A DNA stretch of 64,000 bases from Sambucus nigra. Lineage: Eukaryota; Streptophyta; Magnoliopsida; Dipsacales; Adoxaceae. The notes under the pieces are model-generated. The model saw only the letters and a list, made by a program, of their open reading frames with translations, was not told where the DNA came from and searched no databases. The DNA is taken from assembly GCA_949130495.1 (NCBI GenBank), contig OX422216.1, positions 364,708,605-364,772,604 of the forward strand. The letters run 5' to 3'. A program made the position numbers and the translations under genes. Positions 32,854 to 45,330 of this stretch are shown here, piece after piece. Position 1 is the stretch's first letter; every line of letters starts with the position of its first letter.

Positions 32854-33283
32854 GGCCCCATTTGGTACGTTGTAATATTTTTAAAATGTGTGTTATAGTG
32901 TAATTTAATTATTACATGAGTAGAAAAATGCGTAAATAAAATTTGTACGATTTTAAATCTAATACAAACAAACATAATCAAATTTTCTTCACAAAATAAG
33001 TTTTTGGATTTTATGTGTAGTAGTTATTATTTAATATTTTTATGGGCGTTTTTGTCTTCACAAAAATTATTTGTAAGGATTCCTATGGGAAAGTAAGAAT
33101 TTCACCAATATTGGATGGATTTTGATTCAACCCACTTTCTCACCGAGGAGGTAATATGATTTCATTAAGGTCTAGATTCCCATGCAACTTAACCTCAAGC
33201 CAAATAGAGTATTCTTACACTTTTCCAGGATTGTTCGAAAATAATGAAATTCCATTTAACTTTACCACATACCAAATGGGGAC
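32854..33283. mobile_element. PIF/Harbinger (Tourist-like) MITE, 430 bp
   Basis: The ends are GGCCCCATTTGGTACGT and, inverted, GTCCCCATTTGGTATGT, about 15 of 17 matched. They are flanked by TTA on both sides (32851-32853 and 33284-33286). A TTA duplication and G-rich 'TTTGGTA' termini fit PIF/Harbinger MITEs. No transposase is present. Confidence 0.8.
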
Positions 33284-33286
33284 TTA

Positions 33287-34164
33287 GTGTCACATATTAA
33301 ATTTGGAAAATTTTGACTATATTAAATGGTGTTTAGCATGAAAATAACTCAAAGGACTACAAGATTTCCTAAACATATTTATTCAAGCTAATTAATTAAT
33401 ATTAGGTACAATATAAATCACAAGCACCATATGACTACGAGAAAACTCACACAAGACTGGCAGTGATGTGTTTGTTTGCCTATGCTTTTTCTGAAAATTC
33501 ACATTATGAAGTGCCTCGTGGTATAATCAAGTGTCCTCGTTGTGATTCAAATAATTTGTAAGAGTATCTTTTAATTGTCCCACACTCCTATAAGTATATT
33601 ATTGCAATAATTCCTTCCTTTTAACTCCGATTGTCTCCTAACAAACCTCCAACCCTCATATATAGCAACCCATAAATGAAATTTTAATGTTCAACATTAT
33701 TGTCTACATGTTTCTTTAGATATTCCCCACATATTATTTCACATCTCTATGCCCATGTGTACTTTTATGAAAGTGACAAACCAAATGTGGTTGTTTCTCA
33801 TTTCTCTCACTAGGTCTTTCCATGATTTTTATCATCTCCTCCATATATATAATATCTTTAAGGTATTTTATCACTTGTAGTAATAATTTTAGTGAGTTGG
33901 GTTCAAATCGATCATAAAAGATCAAAATTTTGGTTCTAATACGATTGTACAGTTCACAACCTAGATAGGGATTTGACATCCTATCAATACAGTTGCTTGT
34001 ATAATCTTAGTAGTTTATCTTGACATCGGGAACTTGTCTGATTTTTTTTTCGAATCTCAAGGCTTGGAAGGAGCCAAGAGAAAGACAGATATATTATTAA
34101 TATAAGAATAGGAATATCCCCATCTCAGGAAATTAAAACCAAATCGGGATAAAGACTGAAGATT
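33287..34164. other. Unassigned AT-rich sequence
   Basis: Short ORFs only and no domain recognised. The last 120 bases run into the decayed RT of the next element. Confidence 0.35.
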
Positions 34165-34460
34165 GGGAGAAAACCTCATGCATTGTCATTCGAGGTACAT
34201 ACTGCTACAATGTGATGCCTTTTGGGCTAAAAAACGTTTGAGAAACGTACCAAAGACTTGTGAACAAGGTCTTCGAGGAACAGAACAGAACAGGAAGACT
34301 ATGGAAGTGTATATGGATGCCATGCTGCCAAAAAGTAAGAGTGAAACCGATCAGGTTAGTGACCTCAGTTGGACATTAAAAAAGTATCAAATGAAGTTGA
34401 ATCCAGTAAAGTGTGTTTTGGGAGTAAAGGAAGGAAAGTTCCACAACTTCATAATCAACT
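34165..34460 (+). pseudogene. Tat gypsy reverse transcriptase fragment
   Basis: Decayed GTYCYNVMPFGLKN, then VNKVFEE-like and VYMDAMLPKSKSETDQV, then KKYQMKLNPVKCVLGVKEGKF. The catalytic YVDD of the family reads YMDA here, so the second Asp is lost. At least one frame change precedes it. The same segments are far better kept at 55098-55538 on the other strand. Confidence 0.82.
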
Positions 34461-35884
34461 AAAAGGGTATATAGGCTAATTCGTACAATATTCAAGCACT
34501 AATAAACATGCAGCCTCCCAAGAGTCAAAAAGAGTTATCAAGATTAACGGGACGAGTAACTGCACTGAACCATTTTGTTTCTAGAGCCACTGTTAGATGA
34601 CTTCGATTATTTAAGGTATTAAAAAGACCTTTGAGGGCAACAAACAGTTTGACACGGCTTTTCTGGAGATGAAGATGTAACTGGGATCCGCATCAATACT
34701 ATCAAGGTCGATCCTTGGTGAAAAGTTATATGTTTACGTGACAGTGTCAGACTCAGCAATTAGCTCGACAATGGTGCAATAAGAAGATGGAGTATAAAAG
34801 CCTATATACTATACTAGCAAGTCGTATTTTGGATCTAAAAACTTGTACCCTAGACTGGAGAAGGTAGCACTAGCTTTAATTAAAGCGTCTCAAAGGATGA
34901 AGTCATACTTTTAGGCACATACAATTGTTATTTATACAGACCTTCCTTTACCACAAGCTATTTATAATCCTGAAAAACCAAATAGATTAATGGACTGGGC
35001 CATAGAAATAGTAGATTATTACATATTATATGAGCCTAGGACAATGATCAAGGGCCAAGCAGTGGAAGATTTTATAGTAGAGTTCACTTTCAAAGAGTAA
35101 CAACCAAGCAGACTTTTTAGGAAGAGAGCTCAATAGGAAAGCCAAACGAGCAGAACAACCAACTAGAGTGATCAATTTAACAAGAAGAAAAATATCTCAA
35201 ACTCAAGCAGCTGAAAAATCTATTTCAGGAGGGTTTTTTTTAGTTTGAGATCTTTTGAAAAGGACCCTCCCGTGTGGTTGTTGTTTGTAGATAACTCGTC
35301 ATGTGCCAAAGGCAGTGAATCAGGGTTTATTATCAACAAACTGACAGTGAAGACGTCTAGTATGACCTTCAGGTTCAACATTGAGGCATCCAACAATAAG
35401 GAATAATAGGAAGATCTGGTAGCAAAATTGGGATTGGCATTATCACAGGGCGACGAGTTGTTGTCAGCTCTCAGCGACTCTCAGTTGTTGGTGATCGAAG
35501 TACTAGGAATTTATGATGCAAGAGAGGAGTCCATGGAGAATTACTTGGCAAAGGTGAAAATATTATTGTCAATGTTCTCGACCATACAAATGGTCAAAAT
35601 CCCAAGAGTCCCGAGCAGATGATCGTGCTCGTCCAACATCAACTATAAGAGCTAAAATTTTAATGATAGTGCATGGGGTGATCTTGTCGCAGCATAACAC
35701 AAAGATAATGTCTGATCATCATGGAGTTCGACGTGGGGTCATCATGGATGGACCCCATCAAAGCATATTTGGAGATCGACAAAGTACCAAAAGATCCAAA
35801 GGAGGCAAGAAGACTTCGCTAGAAGGTCGTGAGATATGTGCTTGTCACATTTGCGGTTCTATGCTTTATGGTACCAAGTCATAA
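34461..35884 (+). pseudogene. Tat gypsy RNase H, archaeal-type RNase H and pre-integrase region, degenerate
   Basis: Plus-strand translation through stops gives KPIYYTSKSYFGSKNLYPRLEKVALALIKA-like RNase H (34797-34895) and KPNRLMDWAIEIVDYY with FIVEFTFKE (34978-35098). An RVT_3-type segment follows, in which SDSQLLVIEVLGIYDAREE (35479-35535) corresponds to the usual SDSQLVVNQVxGxYEAKD. Tat elements are known to carry such an additional archaeal-type RNase H. The end (35735-35860) resembles the pre-integrase linker (WMDPIKAYLEI). All frames are broken. Confidence 0.72.
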
Positions 35885-36283
35885 TAGTAATAACATTAAA
35901 TAAATGAGCGAAAGCAAAGTAAACTTTTATTATTGCAGATGCATAGCATATTTATTACATATAGGGAGTTTCAAACACTTTTGTGGCTTATTATAACACA
36001 GAATGACGGAGACTAAAAAACGAAAAGATCACAGGAACTGATATGTTGTAGTAAAAATGTTCCATCATGGACTACCATCTTTGTCTGCTACCTCCCACAC
36101 ATATGTTATCGAAAATATTTTCCTTAGTAAGACACAATTAAAATCCATAGGTGCATCATTAGGCCATTACTTCCTAAGGTAGGCCTACAGTCGTCACTCT
36201 TAAGCAGCATGCCAAGCCACATGATGACTGCCAAATGTCCACTGAAGAACTCGTTTCCAACGTTTAAGACCTAACATTGAGAG
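35885..36283. other. Non-coding 3' region of the plus-strand Tat element
   Basis: AT-rich, with no domain seen. Integrase is absent, so pol is truncated here. GAGAG at 36279-36283 is the left target duplication of the Tork copia. Confidence 0.45.
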
Positions 36284-36801
36284 TGTTGCGCTAAAGCAAG
36301 ACTATCTCTAGCAACCAAGACGATAAAACTCACTCGGGAATTTTATCAAACACTTGGTGTGCGAAAAACACCCAAGACCTTGTTCCCAAAATGAACTAGT
36401 GTTAAAACTCTCAATCAATTCAACCAAGCATCAATGAAGAGACAATAAGAACATACAAGCAATCATCAAAGCAAAACAACAACGATATACCGTGGTTCAC
36501 CCAAATTTGGGCTACATCCACCAAGGAGGATTTCTTCTTTCTATAGATAAATGGAGGAACCCAAAGGTTATACACACACACACAATTTATCTCTCTTAGA
36601 AAGTCACTTACAACCTCACAAGAACTCACCCCTCAAATGGGAGCTCTACCTCTCTTTGCCTTTGATTAGCTCTCATATATGCCCTCAAACTTGTCCTCTC
36701 ACAAAAACCTAGAAATAACACTTGTATTTATAGATTTGAGCCAAAATCGCAAATTTGTAAATAAACCAAAACTGAAAAAAATAGGAGAGCCAAAACCAAC
36801 A
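36284..36801 (-). repeat. 3' LTR of the Tork copia (518 bp)
   Basis: It matches 39055-39565 closely and includes the hairpin box CCGTGGTTCACCCAAATTTG at 36490-36509. Confidence 0.92.
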
Positions 36802-37489
36802 AACTCCACCTTGGCGATCATGACGATCCAACCAATCTCTAGAATGCTAAAATTGAACCCGCTAGAAGACCGTCCCACCATCTACCAAGCTAATGCGATT
36901 CCCCTAGGTGAGCATCACGATCCAACCGAACTCGAAATACAAACATCGAATTCGCTCGAAGATCATCCCTACATCTAGCAAGCCAATATGCTCCACCCGA
37001 CGCTAAGCCACCCCAAACTTCAACCATGAAGTGAGATACCGCAAGTCTTCACTCCAAGACTCCAAATGACTCCACTCGCCGAGGAACCAAGTTCTAAACT
37101 AAGAACTCTCCATCTCATGCATCTGAATGCTTCCCATGTAACCATAAGGTGAATCTCGCTCCTCATATAATCCGGTGAGTACACCCCCACACAATACATA
37201 TAGCACACACCCTCTTTACACGAAACATTCAAACACATCAACACCATCTTCCACCATGAGAAATAACCACGGATGAGAGGGAAAATTCCTCACCTCTCAT
37301 ACCCTCCAAATCTCACCCTCAAAAGATGTACCAAGTCTTTGTCACGAAAAACTCCCGTTTGCCAATGCTCGCAAATAATAACTCATCAGCACTCCTTGAA
37401 CTAGCTACACACACCTCGTATCCATCACGGTCCTACACCTCCTCGATTTCAATTAGCCAATGCATGTGTGCAACTAAACCGAGTCAACA

Positions 37490-38002
37490 TCACCCATTGG
37501 CCTCGGAGAGGGACTTCGATCCATCCCCTCCACTAGTAGGTATTCTCCCATCACTACCGTCTAGTCTCGAAAAGCTAGCACTCAATGTCTTCGCTTTGTT
37601 CACAAACGAGACATGCCTCGAACGTTCGATCACTTGTGCACACTGCTTCCCCATCTTCCTCGAAATCTGATTTAGATGATACAACCCCTCTCTCTCCTCT
37701 CCCCTCTCTAGGACCATACAACCGCGTGTGACTTTCAAGACTCCACCCGCCACTGACACCCGATAACCCTTGGAATCCAAACGGCTAATGGATATCAAAT
37801 TCTTTCTCAACTTTGGGACATAGGCCACACCACCCAAAGTGTGTTCCACCCCATCGAACATCTTAAGTTTCACCGTCCCGACACCCTCAATGGAAACCTT
37901 CTCTCAGTTAGCCAAAGACAAGGAATCTTTTCCATTTTTCGTGAAAATATCAAAATATTCCCTCTTAAATCAAACGTGATCCGACGATCCCGAATCTAAT
38001 AT
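37490..38002 (-). pseudogene. Copia protease and GAG-pre-integrase remnant
   Basis: Directly after the Gag stop the minus strand reads ILDSGSSDHV, which has the catalytic Asp-Ser-Gly of copia proteases. Another stop follows. The frame 37873-37490 then reads VKLKMFDGVEHTLGGVAYVP, KLRKNLISISRLDSKGY and LKVTRGCMVLERG, the standard end of the protease and start of the GAG-pre-integrase domain. The expected HHCC and integrase are absent: the frame ends at 37490 and the left LTR follows 0.7 kb on. This is a deletion derivative. Confidence 0.82.
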
Positions 38003-38880
38003 CTAATCATCTTGGGAAAGAGAGTTAACCTTGGAGATTATGAGAAGTTCTCCAAATTCATCTTCATAATTCGCACTCGCTACCGTTGCCCTCGCGGAAT
38101 CAACCTTGACCTTAACCTTCTCATTCCACAAAGGACATTCTCGGATCATATGACCCCATTCCCGGCAATTGTAGCATTTCGGCCCTTTACCACCAACACC
38201 CCTCGATCTAGACCTACTACCATCATTAAATCCCCGGTTGAAGTTCCTCCCGCCATTTTGCCCACCTCCGTCTCTCGCCATAAGGCCTTCATTATGGGAA
38301 TACCCGTCACCTCCACCTTCCTTATTTCTCATCGTGACATGAGATTGAATATCTTGCACAACCTCGTTGCACCGGAGCGTAGACATCCCAAACATGAGAG
38401 TGGTCACAAAATGCTCGTATGAATCGGATAATAATGCAAGCAACAACAATGTTCGATCCTCATTAATGAATTGAACATCCATTCGATTCAAGTCATTTAT
38501 AAAGGCATTAAAAACGTTGATATGCTTCATCATATCCTCACCCTCCTTCATCTCAAGCTTGAAGAGTTTCTTCTCGAGGAACAATTTATTTGACAACGAC
38601 TTTTCCAAATAAATCTCTTCTAGCTTATCCCACATGCCTTTAGCCGTGGTCTCCGCTATCACGTTATTCAACACATCATTCGTGATAAGAATATCAATAC
38701 ACGAAGCCACTCTTTGATCAATGTCAATCCACTCGGCATCAATCATGCCTACCGGTCATCCCTCTACCCCCAACAATGCTAATTGCAACCTCTGTTAGAC
38801 AAGAACGCCTCGCATTCATCTTTGCCATAACCCAAAATTGATCTTCTCATCAAAATCCTTTATGTTCGTCTTCATTGAGC
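38003..38880 (-). pseudogene. Tork-type copia Gag
   Basis: The 247-codon frame 38746-38003 reads WDKLEEIYLEKSLSNKLFL, LFKLEMKEGEDMMKHINVF and LLALLSDSYEHFVTTLMFG, the usual UBN2-type Gag of Tnt1/Tork. A Gly/Arg-rich basic linker and the knuckle CYNCREWGHMIRECP follow. The N-terminal piece (KINFGLWQR with two stops) is in frame upstream to about 38880. Full Gag in this lineage is somewhat longer than the open part. Two stops before the first Met and one after the knuckle separate it from the protease. Confidence 0.88.
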
Positions 38881-39054
38881 CACTCGATCCATAACTCGGA
38901 TCCCATCTCTTAGAGCCTCCGCTCGTAGAGGTTGATTCTCGAGTACTCTCCACATTTTTTTTCATTTGGAACAAAAACAAAAGCTATGCCAAAATTGATT
39001 CAACCTCGAACCAAAATACCGAAAAAAGAATGCAACCAAAGCTCTGACGCCACT

Positions 39055-39565
39055 TGTTGCGCTAAATCAAGACTATCTCTAGCGACCAAGACGATAAAAC
39101 TCACTCGGGAATTTTATCAAACACTTGGTGTGCGGAAAACACCCAAGACCTTGTTTCCAAAATGAACTAGTGTGCAAACTCCCAATTAATTCAACCAAGC
39201 ATCAATGAAGAGACAATAAGAACATACAAGCAATCATCAAATCAAAACAATAACGATATACCGTGGTTCACCCAAATTTGGGCTACATCCACCAAGGATG
39301 ATTTCTACTTTCTATAGATAAATGGAAAAACCCAAAGGTCACACACACAATTTATCTCTCTTAGAAAGTCACTCCCAACCTCACAAGAACTCACTCCTCA
39401 AATGGGAGCTCTACCTCTCTTTGCCTTTAATTAGCTCTCAAATATGCCCTCAAACTTGTCCTCTCACAAAATCTAGAAATAACACTTGTATTTATAGATT
39501 TGAGCCAAAATGGCAAATTTGTAAATAAACCAAATCTGAAAAAAATAGGAGAGCCAAAACCAACA
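39055..39565 (-). repeat. 5' LTR of the Tork copia (511 bp)
   Basis: Partner of 36284-36801, including the same box at 39261-39292. Confidence 0.92.
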
Positions 39566-39658
39566 GAGATGACGTTTTAGCCCTCAATCAATAAGTCTCA
39601 TCAACATCTGCCCTTAGACATTATTACCCTGCCTTCCACTCACATTGAAGTTACGGGT

Positions 39659-40478
39659 TGATGTGATTAATATACCCAAGTGTAGCTTTGTACTTAGCAA
39701 GCCTCAGCTCAGCCGAGCTAACATTACCCACCTATCAAGTCAGACAGTTGTGGGTCCCTCTAGAGCGGCCCTTCATCGACAGTCTTGGCCTCGTACTAGC
39801 CTCTTAGGTCGAGAGCAATCAACTGGACCATCAGTACTTCACCAGCCTTGTCTCGGCCAGGTACCACCCAGACAACCGAGATGATACTTCAGTTCAACTT
39901 AGTAGTAACTCACCAGGACATCAGACGTGTCAGCCTCGGCCAAGCTGAGACCTCTATGGATGACATATATCTCACGTGTAACACAAGGCTCTAGCATAAC
40001 TAATCAACGTGGGCAGGCAGCAAGATCTTGATGAGCATATGAGAGAATATTGCATCATCATGACATATTTGTGGTAGGACAAGTGGCTAGACCTTATTAG
40101 AAGCTTCACCTTAGACATGCCTCTTACATGTTTGGGGGTACAATGTGCACCCCAGGGACTATATACACTTCTCATCTCCTTCCTTGGAGAGGATCCAAAA
40201 AAAGAAAAACCCTATCCAAACTCTATAAAACCTTCTGCAAAGAGAGAAAGTTCTAGAATTATATCCAAAGCCATTAGATCTCACCTATTAAAGTATAAAA
40301 ATACTCATCACATGCACAGTAGAGTAGGCTTGTGGTTGAACCACTTACATGTTAGTGTTCGTCGTCTTCTCCTCATCTCCTTCTATATTACTTCTGTTGT
40401 TCATCATTTTTAATTCTATAGATTTATTGGTTTGAGCTCATTATAAGTTGTAGTGTTGGTATCTTTTGGGTATAATCA
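39659..40478 (+). repeat. 3' LTR of the plus-strand Tat element (about 820 bp)
   Basis: It begins TGATGTGATTAATATACCC and ends GGTATAATCA. A TATA-like GGACTATATACAC lies at about 40157-40169. The box CACAGTAGAGTAGGCTTGTG, then GTTGAACCAC, lies near 40315-40343. It has the same length and ends (TGAT...ATCA) as 58644-59464. The exact right end is inferred from this likeness. Confidence 0.65.
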
Positions 40479-40699
40479 CCCATCATCTAGTCATGTGTCA
40501 AAATATTACGAGATGAACCTGATAAAATATGTTGTAAATATACTCCTCGCACTATCGAAAGTTTGAGAAAGATTTAGATGGTTGAGACCTTATAATTTCA
40601 TTCTTTGATAAACTTCATCAAATGGTGAAATGTACATGGTATAATTTATTTTCTAATTTTAACTTCTATCATCACCATATAAGGTGCATAACACCACCC

Positions 40700-41490
40700 C
40701 TTTCAACTTTGAAGGTCACCAAGGATGGTGAATAATCACAAACAATTTAATTTCGAAGGGTTACCCAAGATTATGAATAATTGCAATATTTTTAGCTTCG
40801 AAGGTCACCAAAGATGGTGAATCATCACAATACTTTTTTTAAGGTCACAAGAGATGGGTAATAATCACAAAAAAGATTTAAACCTCAAATGTCACCAAAG
40901 ATGGTGAATAATTGTAATATTTTTACCTTCGAAGGTCACCAAAGATGGTGAAAAATCACAAAAAGTTTAGACTTTGAATGGTCACCAAAGATGGTGAATA
41001 ATCGCAATATTTTTTCCTTCGAAGGTCACCAAATATGGTGCACAATCAAAAAAAATATTAAGTTCGTAGGATCACAAACGATAGTTATTAATTGCAAAAA
41101 ATTTAACATTCAAAGCTCACCAAAGATGGTAAACCATCACAAAAACTTTTAAGCTTCGATGGGTCACCAAAGATGGTGAATAATTTTAATATTTTTTACC
41201 TTAGAACACGAGAAAATTTGGGGAATAATTGCAAAAAATTTAAACTTCTAAGGCTCACCAAAGATGGTGAATAATTATAATATATTTTACCTCCAAAAAT
41301 TACCAAAGATGGTGAATAATCATAAAAATAGTGTCACCAATGATGGTGAATAATTGTAATATTTTTTACCTTTCAAGGTAACCAAATATGGTCAATAATA
41401 TCAAAAAGTTTATCCTTCGAAGGTTCGCCAAAGATTGTGAACAATTATAAAATGTTTTACCTTCGAAGGTCACCAAAAATTTCAATAACA
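40700..41490. repeat. Degenerate minisatellite, about 45-bp unit, about 18 copies
   Basis: A core close to ttcgaaggtcaccaaagatg plus gtgaataatc recurs about every 44-47 bases. Copies alternate between tails with ...cacaaaaa and ...gcaatattttt, so a 90-bp higher-order unit is possible. Divergence between copies is high. Confidence 0.88.
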
Positions 41491-43479
41491 GTTCAAAAAT
41501 TCGACCTGACTTTCCAAGGTTAGCGTTATTTGTGTATTTTAAACTAGAAAATGAGTCATATACCAAAACACTATAGAAGTCAAAACATTGTCAAAAATTT
41601 GGGTCTCACTTCATCATTCGAACCTCTATAGAGAGAGTAATGACTATTTTAATAAGATGTATTTTGGTGATAGGAACACTGTAGAAGTAAAAAAAAATTG
41701 ATCTGACTTCCCGAGCATGGAGTTCTTTGTGTATTTTGAACTAGAAAACGAGTCATATAAAAAAACTATTTGAAAGTCAATCTTCCTATAAAAAAATTGA
41801 GTTGTCATTCGGATCTCTGTAGCATTTTTCTAAAATACATTTTGGTAACTACACAATTCGAAAATGAAATTAAGGCTATTGTCAAGCCAATAAGACTCCA
41901 ATTTTTGGTGTTTAGATTCCTTCCCCATGACCGTGGCTCAATATTTTTCAAGCCAATCACTTTATAAATATTTAAGAAATAACATCCTACCCAATTCCTA
42001 CCAACTGACATTGTAGTTCACCATCCATGAGAGTCGATTCAGACGTAAGACATCATGGGGTATGGCTTAGATTTTCATTGTCATTTATGGAAACTTTTGG
42101 GAACCCATGTGCTTTGGTTCGAAGCACATGTTCTGGATAATTTTTGGCTTCAACTTTACAAATGTTTGAACACTTTCTTACTGCCCAAAATCTCGTTTGA
42201 ACGCCATATTTTTTGGACCCTCAAGTTTTAAAATATTTTTACGATTTTCCAAACCCCCGAGTTCTAGATTAGCATTGCGATTTTGTAATATAAAAGGTGG
42301 AAGATCATCATTACATTTGTTTTGAAAATTCATGGAATATTCTTTTCCAAAACACGCTCTTTGTAGAGGGTTGGTGTCAACTTTGGTCAAAATCATTGAG
42401 ACTTTTAACCATTTGTCTCATACACCACTGATATTCATCATTAAAAAAATGTTGGTATAAATCTTAAACGAGAAAGAATCATTCTGGCATTTCGACAGTT
42501 TATGTCCTAGTCATGATAAACTATTAAATATCATTTTTGCACCATCAGGCGTGCCAAAAATATGTTTGTGTGATTTACACTTAGATAGTAGGTTTAACTT
42601 AAATTATGAGCATATCAGGAAAGGTTATAGTATTTTCAACCAAACGATCTTAGCCTAGTGGTATATCAAATGATTGTATACCATTCGATGCTTCAATTAA
42701 GAAGGCGTGTGCTTCCCTTAGGTAAGGCTTTGATGTCAGTGCTAAATTTCTACACTTAACTAGAAACAAAAGATATATAGTGCATAAACTAAAGAAAAAT
42801 AAAGATTTAAAATTAAATAAGGTTAATTACTTGAAAGTAGAGGATTACACTATAAAATTTAAAGCAAGAAAATAAATTAAATAAACGTAAAAGCAAGAAA
42901 CGTTTAATAAACTTGAAGAAAAGTTACAATCTACTTCAAATTCAAAGAAATCCAGTATATAAACTAAAAGGAAAAGAAAATTGAAGAAAATAAAGGATAT
43001 ATTGAGTAAATATAGTTTTTGTTGAAATAGTCCTTCTTTTATCTTTGTGAATGCTTGAATTTATAGCTATCTTTGGCTTCAAGTAACTTATTTTGGCTCC
43101 AAATAAACTTTCGGTTAGAATTGTCTCTAAATAACTTCTGATTTGAATTTCAATTAATTCTCTACAATAACCACTCATTCTTACCTTCAAATAACTGCTT
43201 TAAATTTCCCACTACTTCCACTAAAAATTACGGCAATAATCACCATATAACTGTCGATAACTTTTCCCGTCATCTAATCACGTGTCAAAAAATCACAAGA
43301 TGAACCTGGTAAAATATGGTTAAACAATTTGTAGGCTTACCAGGCCCTACAAGACAACAAGTGCAACATTTTGACATGAATATTGGGTGGTTCATAGGCC
43401 AACTTAACTCGGTGTTGTTTTTGCGTATCAATTGAAATTAATAACAATTAAACCCTACAAAAGAAATTAGGATTTTCCT
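41491..43479. other. Unassigned sequence with a short duplication
   Basis: About 75 bases at 41500-41575 recur diverged at 41700-41770 (...gtgtattttaaactagaaaa, tgagtcatata). The text catctagtcatgtgtcaaaa near 40490 also recurs at about 43272, with gatgaacctg following in both. No coding domain seen. Confidence 0.4.
42646..42760 (+). repeat. Possible tRNA-derived SINE head
   Basis: TAGCCTAGTGG (42651-42661) fits an RNA polymerase III A box, and ATTCGATGC (42683-42691) nearly fits a B box at tRNA-like spacing. No poly(A)/T tail or target duplication was recognised, so it may be chance. Confidence 0.25.
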
Positions 43480-43702
43480 TGTAATAACCTGTATTTTTGT
43501 TGATTTTATTTATTATTTATTATTTGAGAAATAAATTAAAAATAGGGTTAATTATTACTTGTGTGATATGAAAATAATAAAAAGCTTAATTTAGATGATA
43601 GTTAAATTTTTCATGGGATGTGATTTTTGTGTCATGTGTTAAAAATAATTAATTGGTAATGTTAATTATATGACATTGGATTAAGTGTTGCGCGTATAAT
43701 AA

Positions 43703-43764
<62 letters not shown>

Positions 43765-44273
43765 CTTGATGTATTACCACGTGTTGTGAGGTATTACAGT
43801 TTAGATTAGACTCTAGGATGACACGGAGGCCCAAATATGTGTTTTTAATGCTTTGAATTGGTCCTATGGGGTAGGTATAGCTTCGGACTAAGTTTTGGAC
43901 TAGTTCAGGTAGTGTTTTGGGTTCATTTAGAGGTCCAAAATTAGGAGTTTTGTTAACTTGCGTATTTAGAGTTTATTTCTATGGGTTTTAACCCTCATTA
44001 GTCGGACACATTACACATAAAACTTGGTTGCCTGGAGATTTGGAAGATTTGGGGAAGAACTTTGAGGAGGAAGAGTAAGGGATCAATAGGAGGAATCACT
44101 CGTTCATACCGTTCAGGCAAGAAATCTATTTCCTTATCACCATATAATTAGTAACAAGTTTATGATTTCATCGTCATGTATTTTCGTATTGGGTTTAATT
44201 GGGTTACGGAATTAAACTATTTGTGGGTTTTGTAATTTGAATTAAATTGGGAGAATTTGTTGGAAATTGTTAT
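43480..44273 (+). repeat. Possible 5' part of a Tekay-like LTR
   Basis: It begins TGTAATAACCTGTA, the type of start seen in Tekay LTRs. Farther on, a 'caggcaagaaatctatttcc...taatttgaattaaattggg' region parallels the transcript-start region of the Tekay LTR at 9063. It is cut at 44274 by the next LTR. No partner was found. Confidence 0.35.
43706..43762. repeat. (GT)n microsatellite, about 28 units
   Basis: Uninterrupted TG/GT dinucleotides over 57 bases. Confidence 0.97.
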
Positions 44274-45293
44274 TGACTAAAACTAGTACACTTATTGTGT
44301 CGTAGAAAGAGTATACTAATTACAAGATATAATAGATAAAAAGATATAAATCACAGAATAGGTAATCTAGAGCAAATAGTAGAGAAAGTTGAGAGAAAGA
44401 AAATAAAATCAGATTTATATGGTTCGGCCCAAGGAGGTGCCTATGTCCACAGTTGCTAGTGTTGGTTGTAATTATTCAATGGGCAAAATGCATGAACGAA
44501 GGTTGGATATAAGCTCTCAAGTTCACTCTAGACTTGATAGCATAACGGTATGAAACATATATCTCGACCCCTTAATGAGAGGGTGTGTGTTATTTATAGG
44601 TTCTTAGAAAAAAGAGAATTGATCAGGATAGGTGTCATGCCTTTAGAAGTTAGGCAAGTACACACTTTACATACCAGTGAGAGATTATTCTTAAAGTTTG
44701 TTATAAGCACATGGGGTAATATTTGTATACCTTCCCTACATGTAATGCACTGTTGATGTCATCCAATCATATAGTAAATGCTTACTTTGATGGAGTTATA
44801 TAATGGTGTTAACCTATTGTGATCTATCTGGGATATACTGATTAACTATGACACTGGGGTTGACCATATTTCCTAGGCCGACTAGGCTAATAACTAATCT
44901 GGCCTCCTTTTCGCGAGTAAAGAGTCCAGTTGTCCTCTTCTAATCGGTTCTCAGGCCATACCATATTTATGGTCAAATAAAAGACCCAAAGATTTTGCTC
45001 ATGATTAAGGATTGTAACTATTTCTTTGAAGTGTTATGTCTTCTGGGTATATACTGAGCATATTGAGTGAGTGAAATGTTAAATAAAATGTCACCGGCTC
45101 GTGTTCTGGTCGAAGTATGAAGATCGTATCGACTTAGGGAAGACATAAGCTCATCTTAGTCTGAGCAGAATGACTTTTAAAAAATTTCGATCTTTGGTCC
45201 AGACTGCTACGTGTCGATCATTGGTGGCAGCGTCAGACTCGTGATGGCACGCTGCCTAGGGCAGTGTGTGCAGTGTCCCAAGGAATCACATCA
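44274..45293 (-). repeat. LTR-like block at the left end of the Tat region (1020 bp)
   Basis: On the minus strand it begins TGATGTGATTCC, preceded by a purine tract GAAAAAAGAGGT, and ends TTTTAGTCA. It holds the box TATGGTTCGGCCC...CTATGTCCACAG (44419-44452). The boundaries are inferred from these signals, since no matching copy is in the window. Confidence 0.55.
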
Positions 45294-45330
45294 ACCTCTT
45301 TTTTCAAAAATAGTAATAATTACTGCCTTA

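Larger units (their letters stand above)
36284..39565 (-). mobile_element. Non-autonomous Tork-type copia element
   Basis: LTRs at 36284-36801 and 39055-39565 both begin TGTTGG on the minus strand and end GCGCAACA. The flanks GAGAG and GAGAT form a 4-of-5 target duplication. The polypurine tract AAGGTGGAG lies just inside the left LTR on the minus strand. A diverged primer site GTGGCGTCAGAGC lies inside the right LTR. The interior encodes Gag and the protease/pre-integrase start only, and integrase, RT and RNase H are missing. It is inserted in the plus-strand Tat element. Confidence 0.9.
34165..40478 (+). mobile_element. Decayed Tat-type gypsy, 3' part, split by a Tork copia
   Basis: The plus strand carries a 5'-truncated RT, both RNase H domains and the start of the integrase region (34165-35880), a decayed 3' region (to 36283 and again from 39566) and a 3' LTR (39659-40478). 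No 5' LTR, gag or protease is seen. RT and RNase H peptides are close relatives of the minus-strand copy at 53.9-55.8 kb, and both LTRs are about 820 bp, so the two copies probably belong to related families. Confidence 0.72.

Noticed and set aside
38012..38422. 136-codon plus-strand ORF
   Set aside because: Shadow of the Tork Gag knuckle region on the opposite strand.
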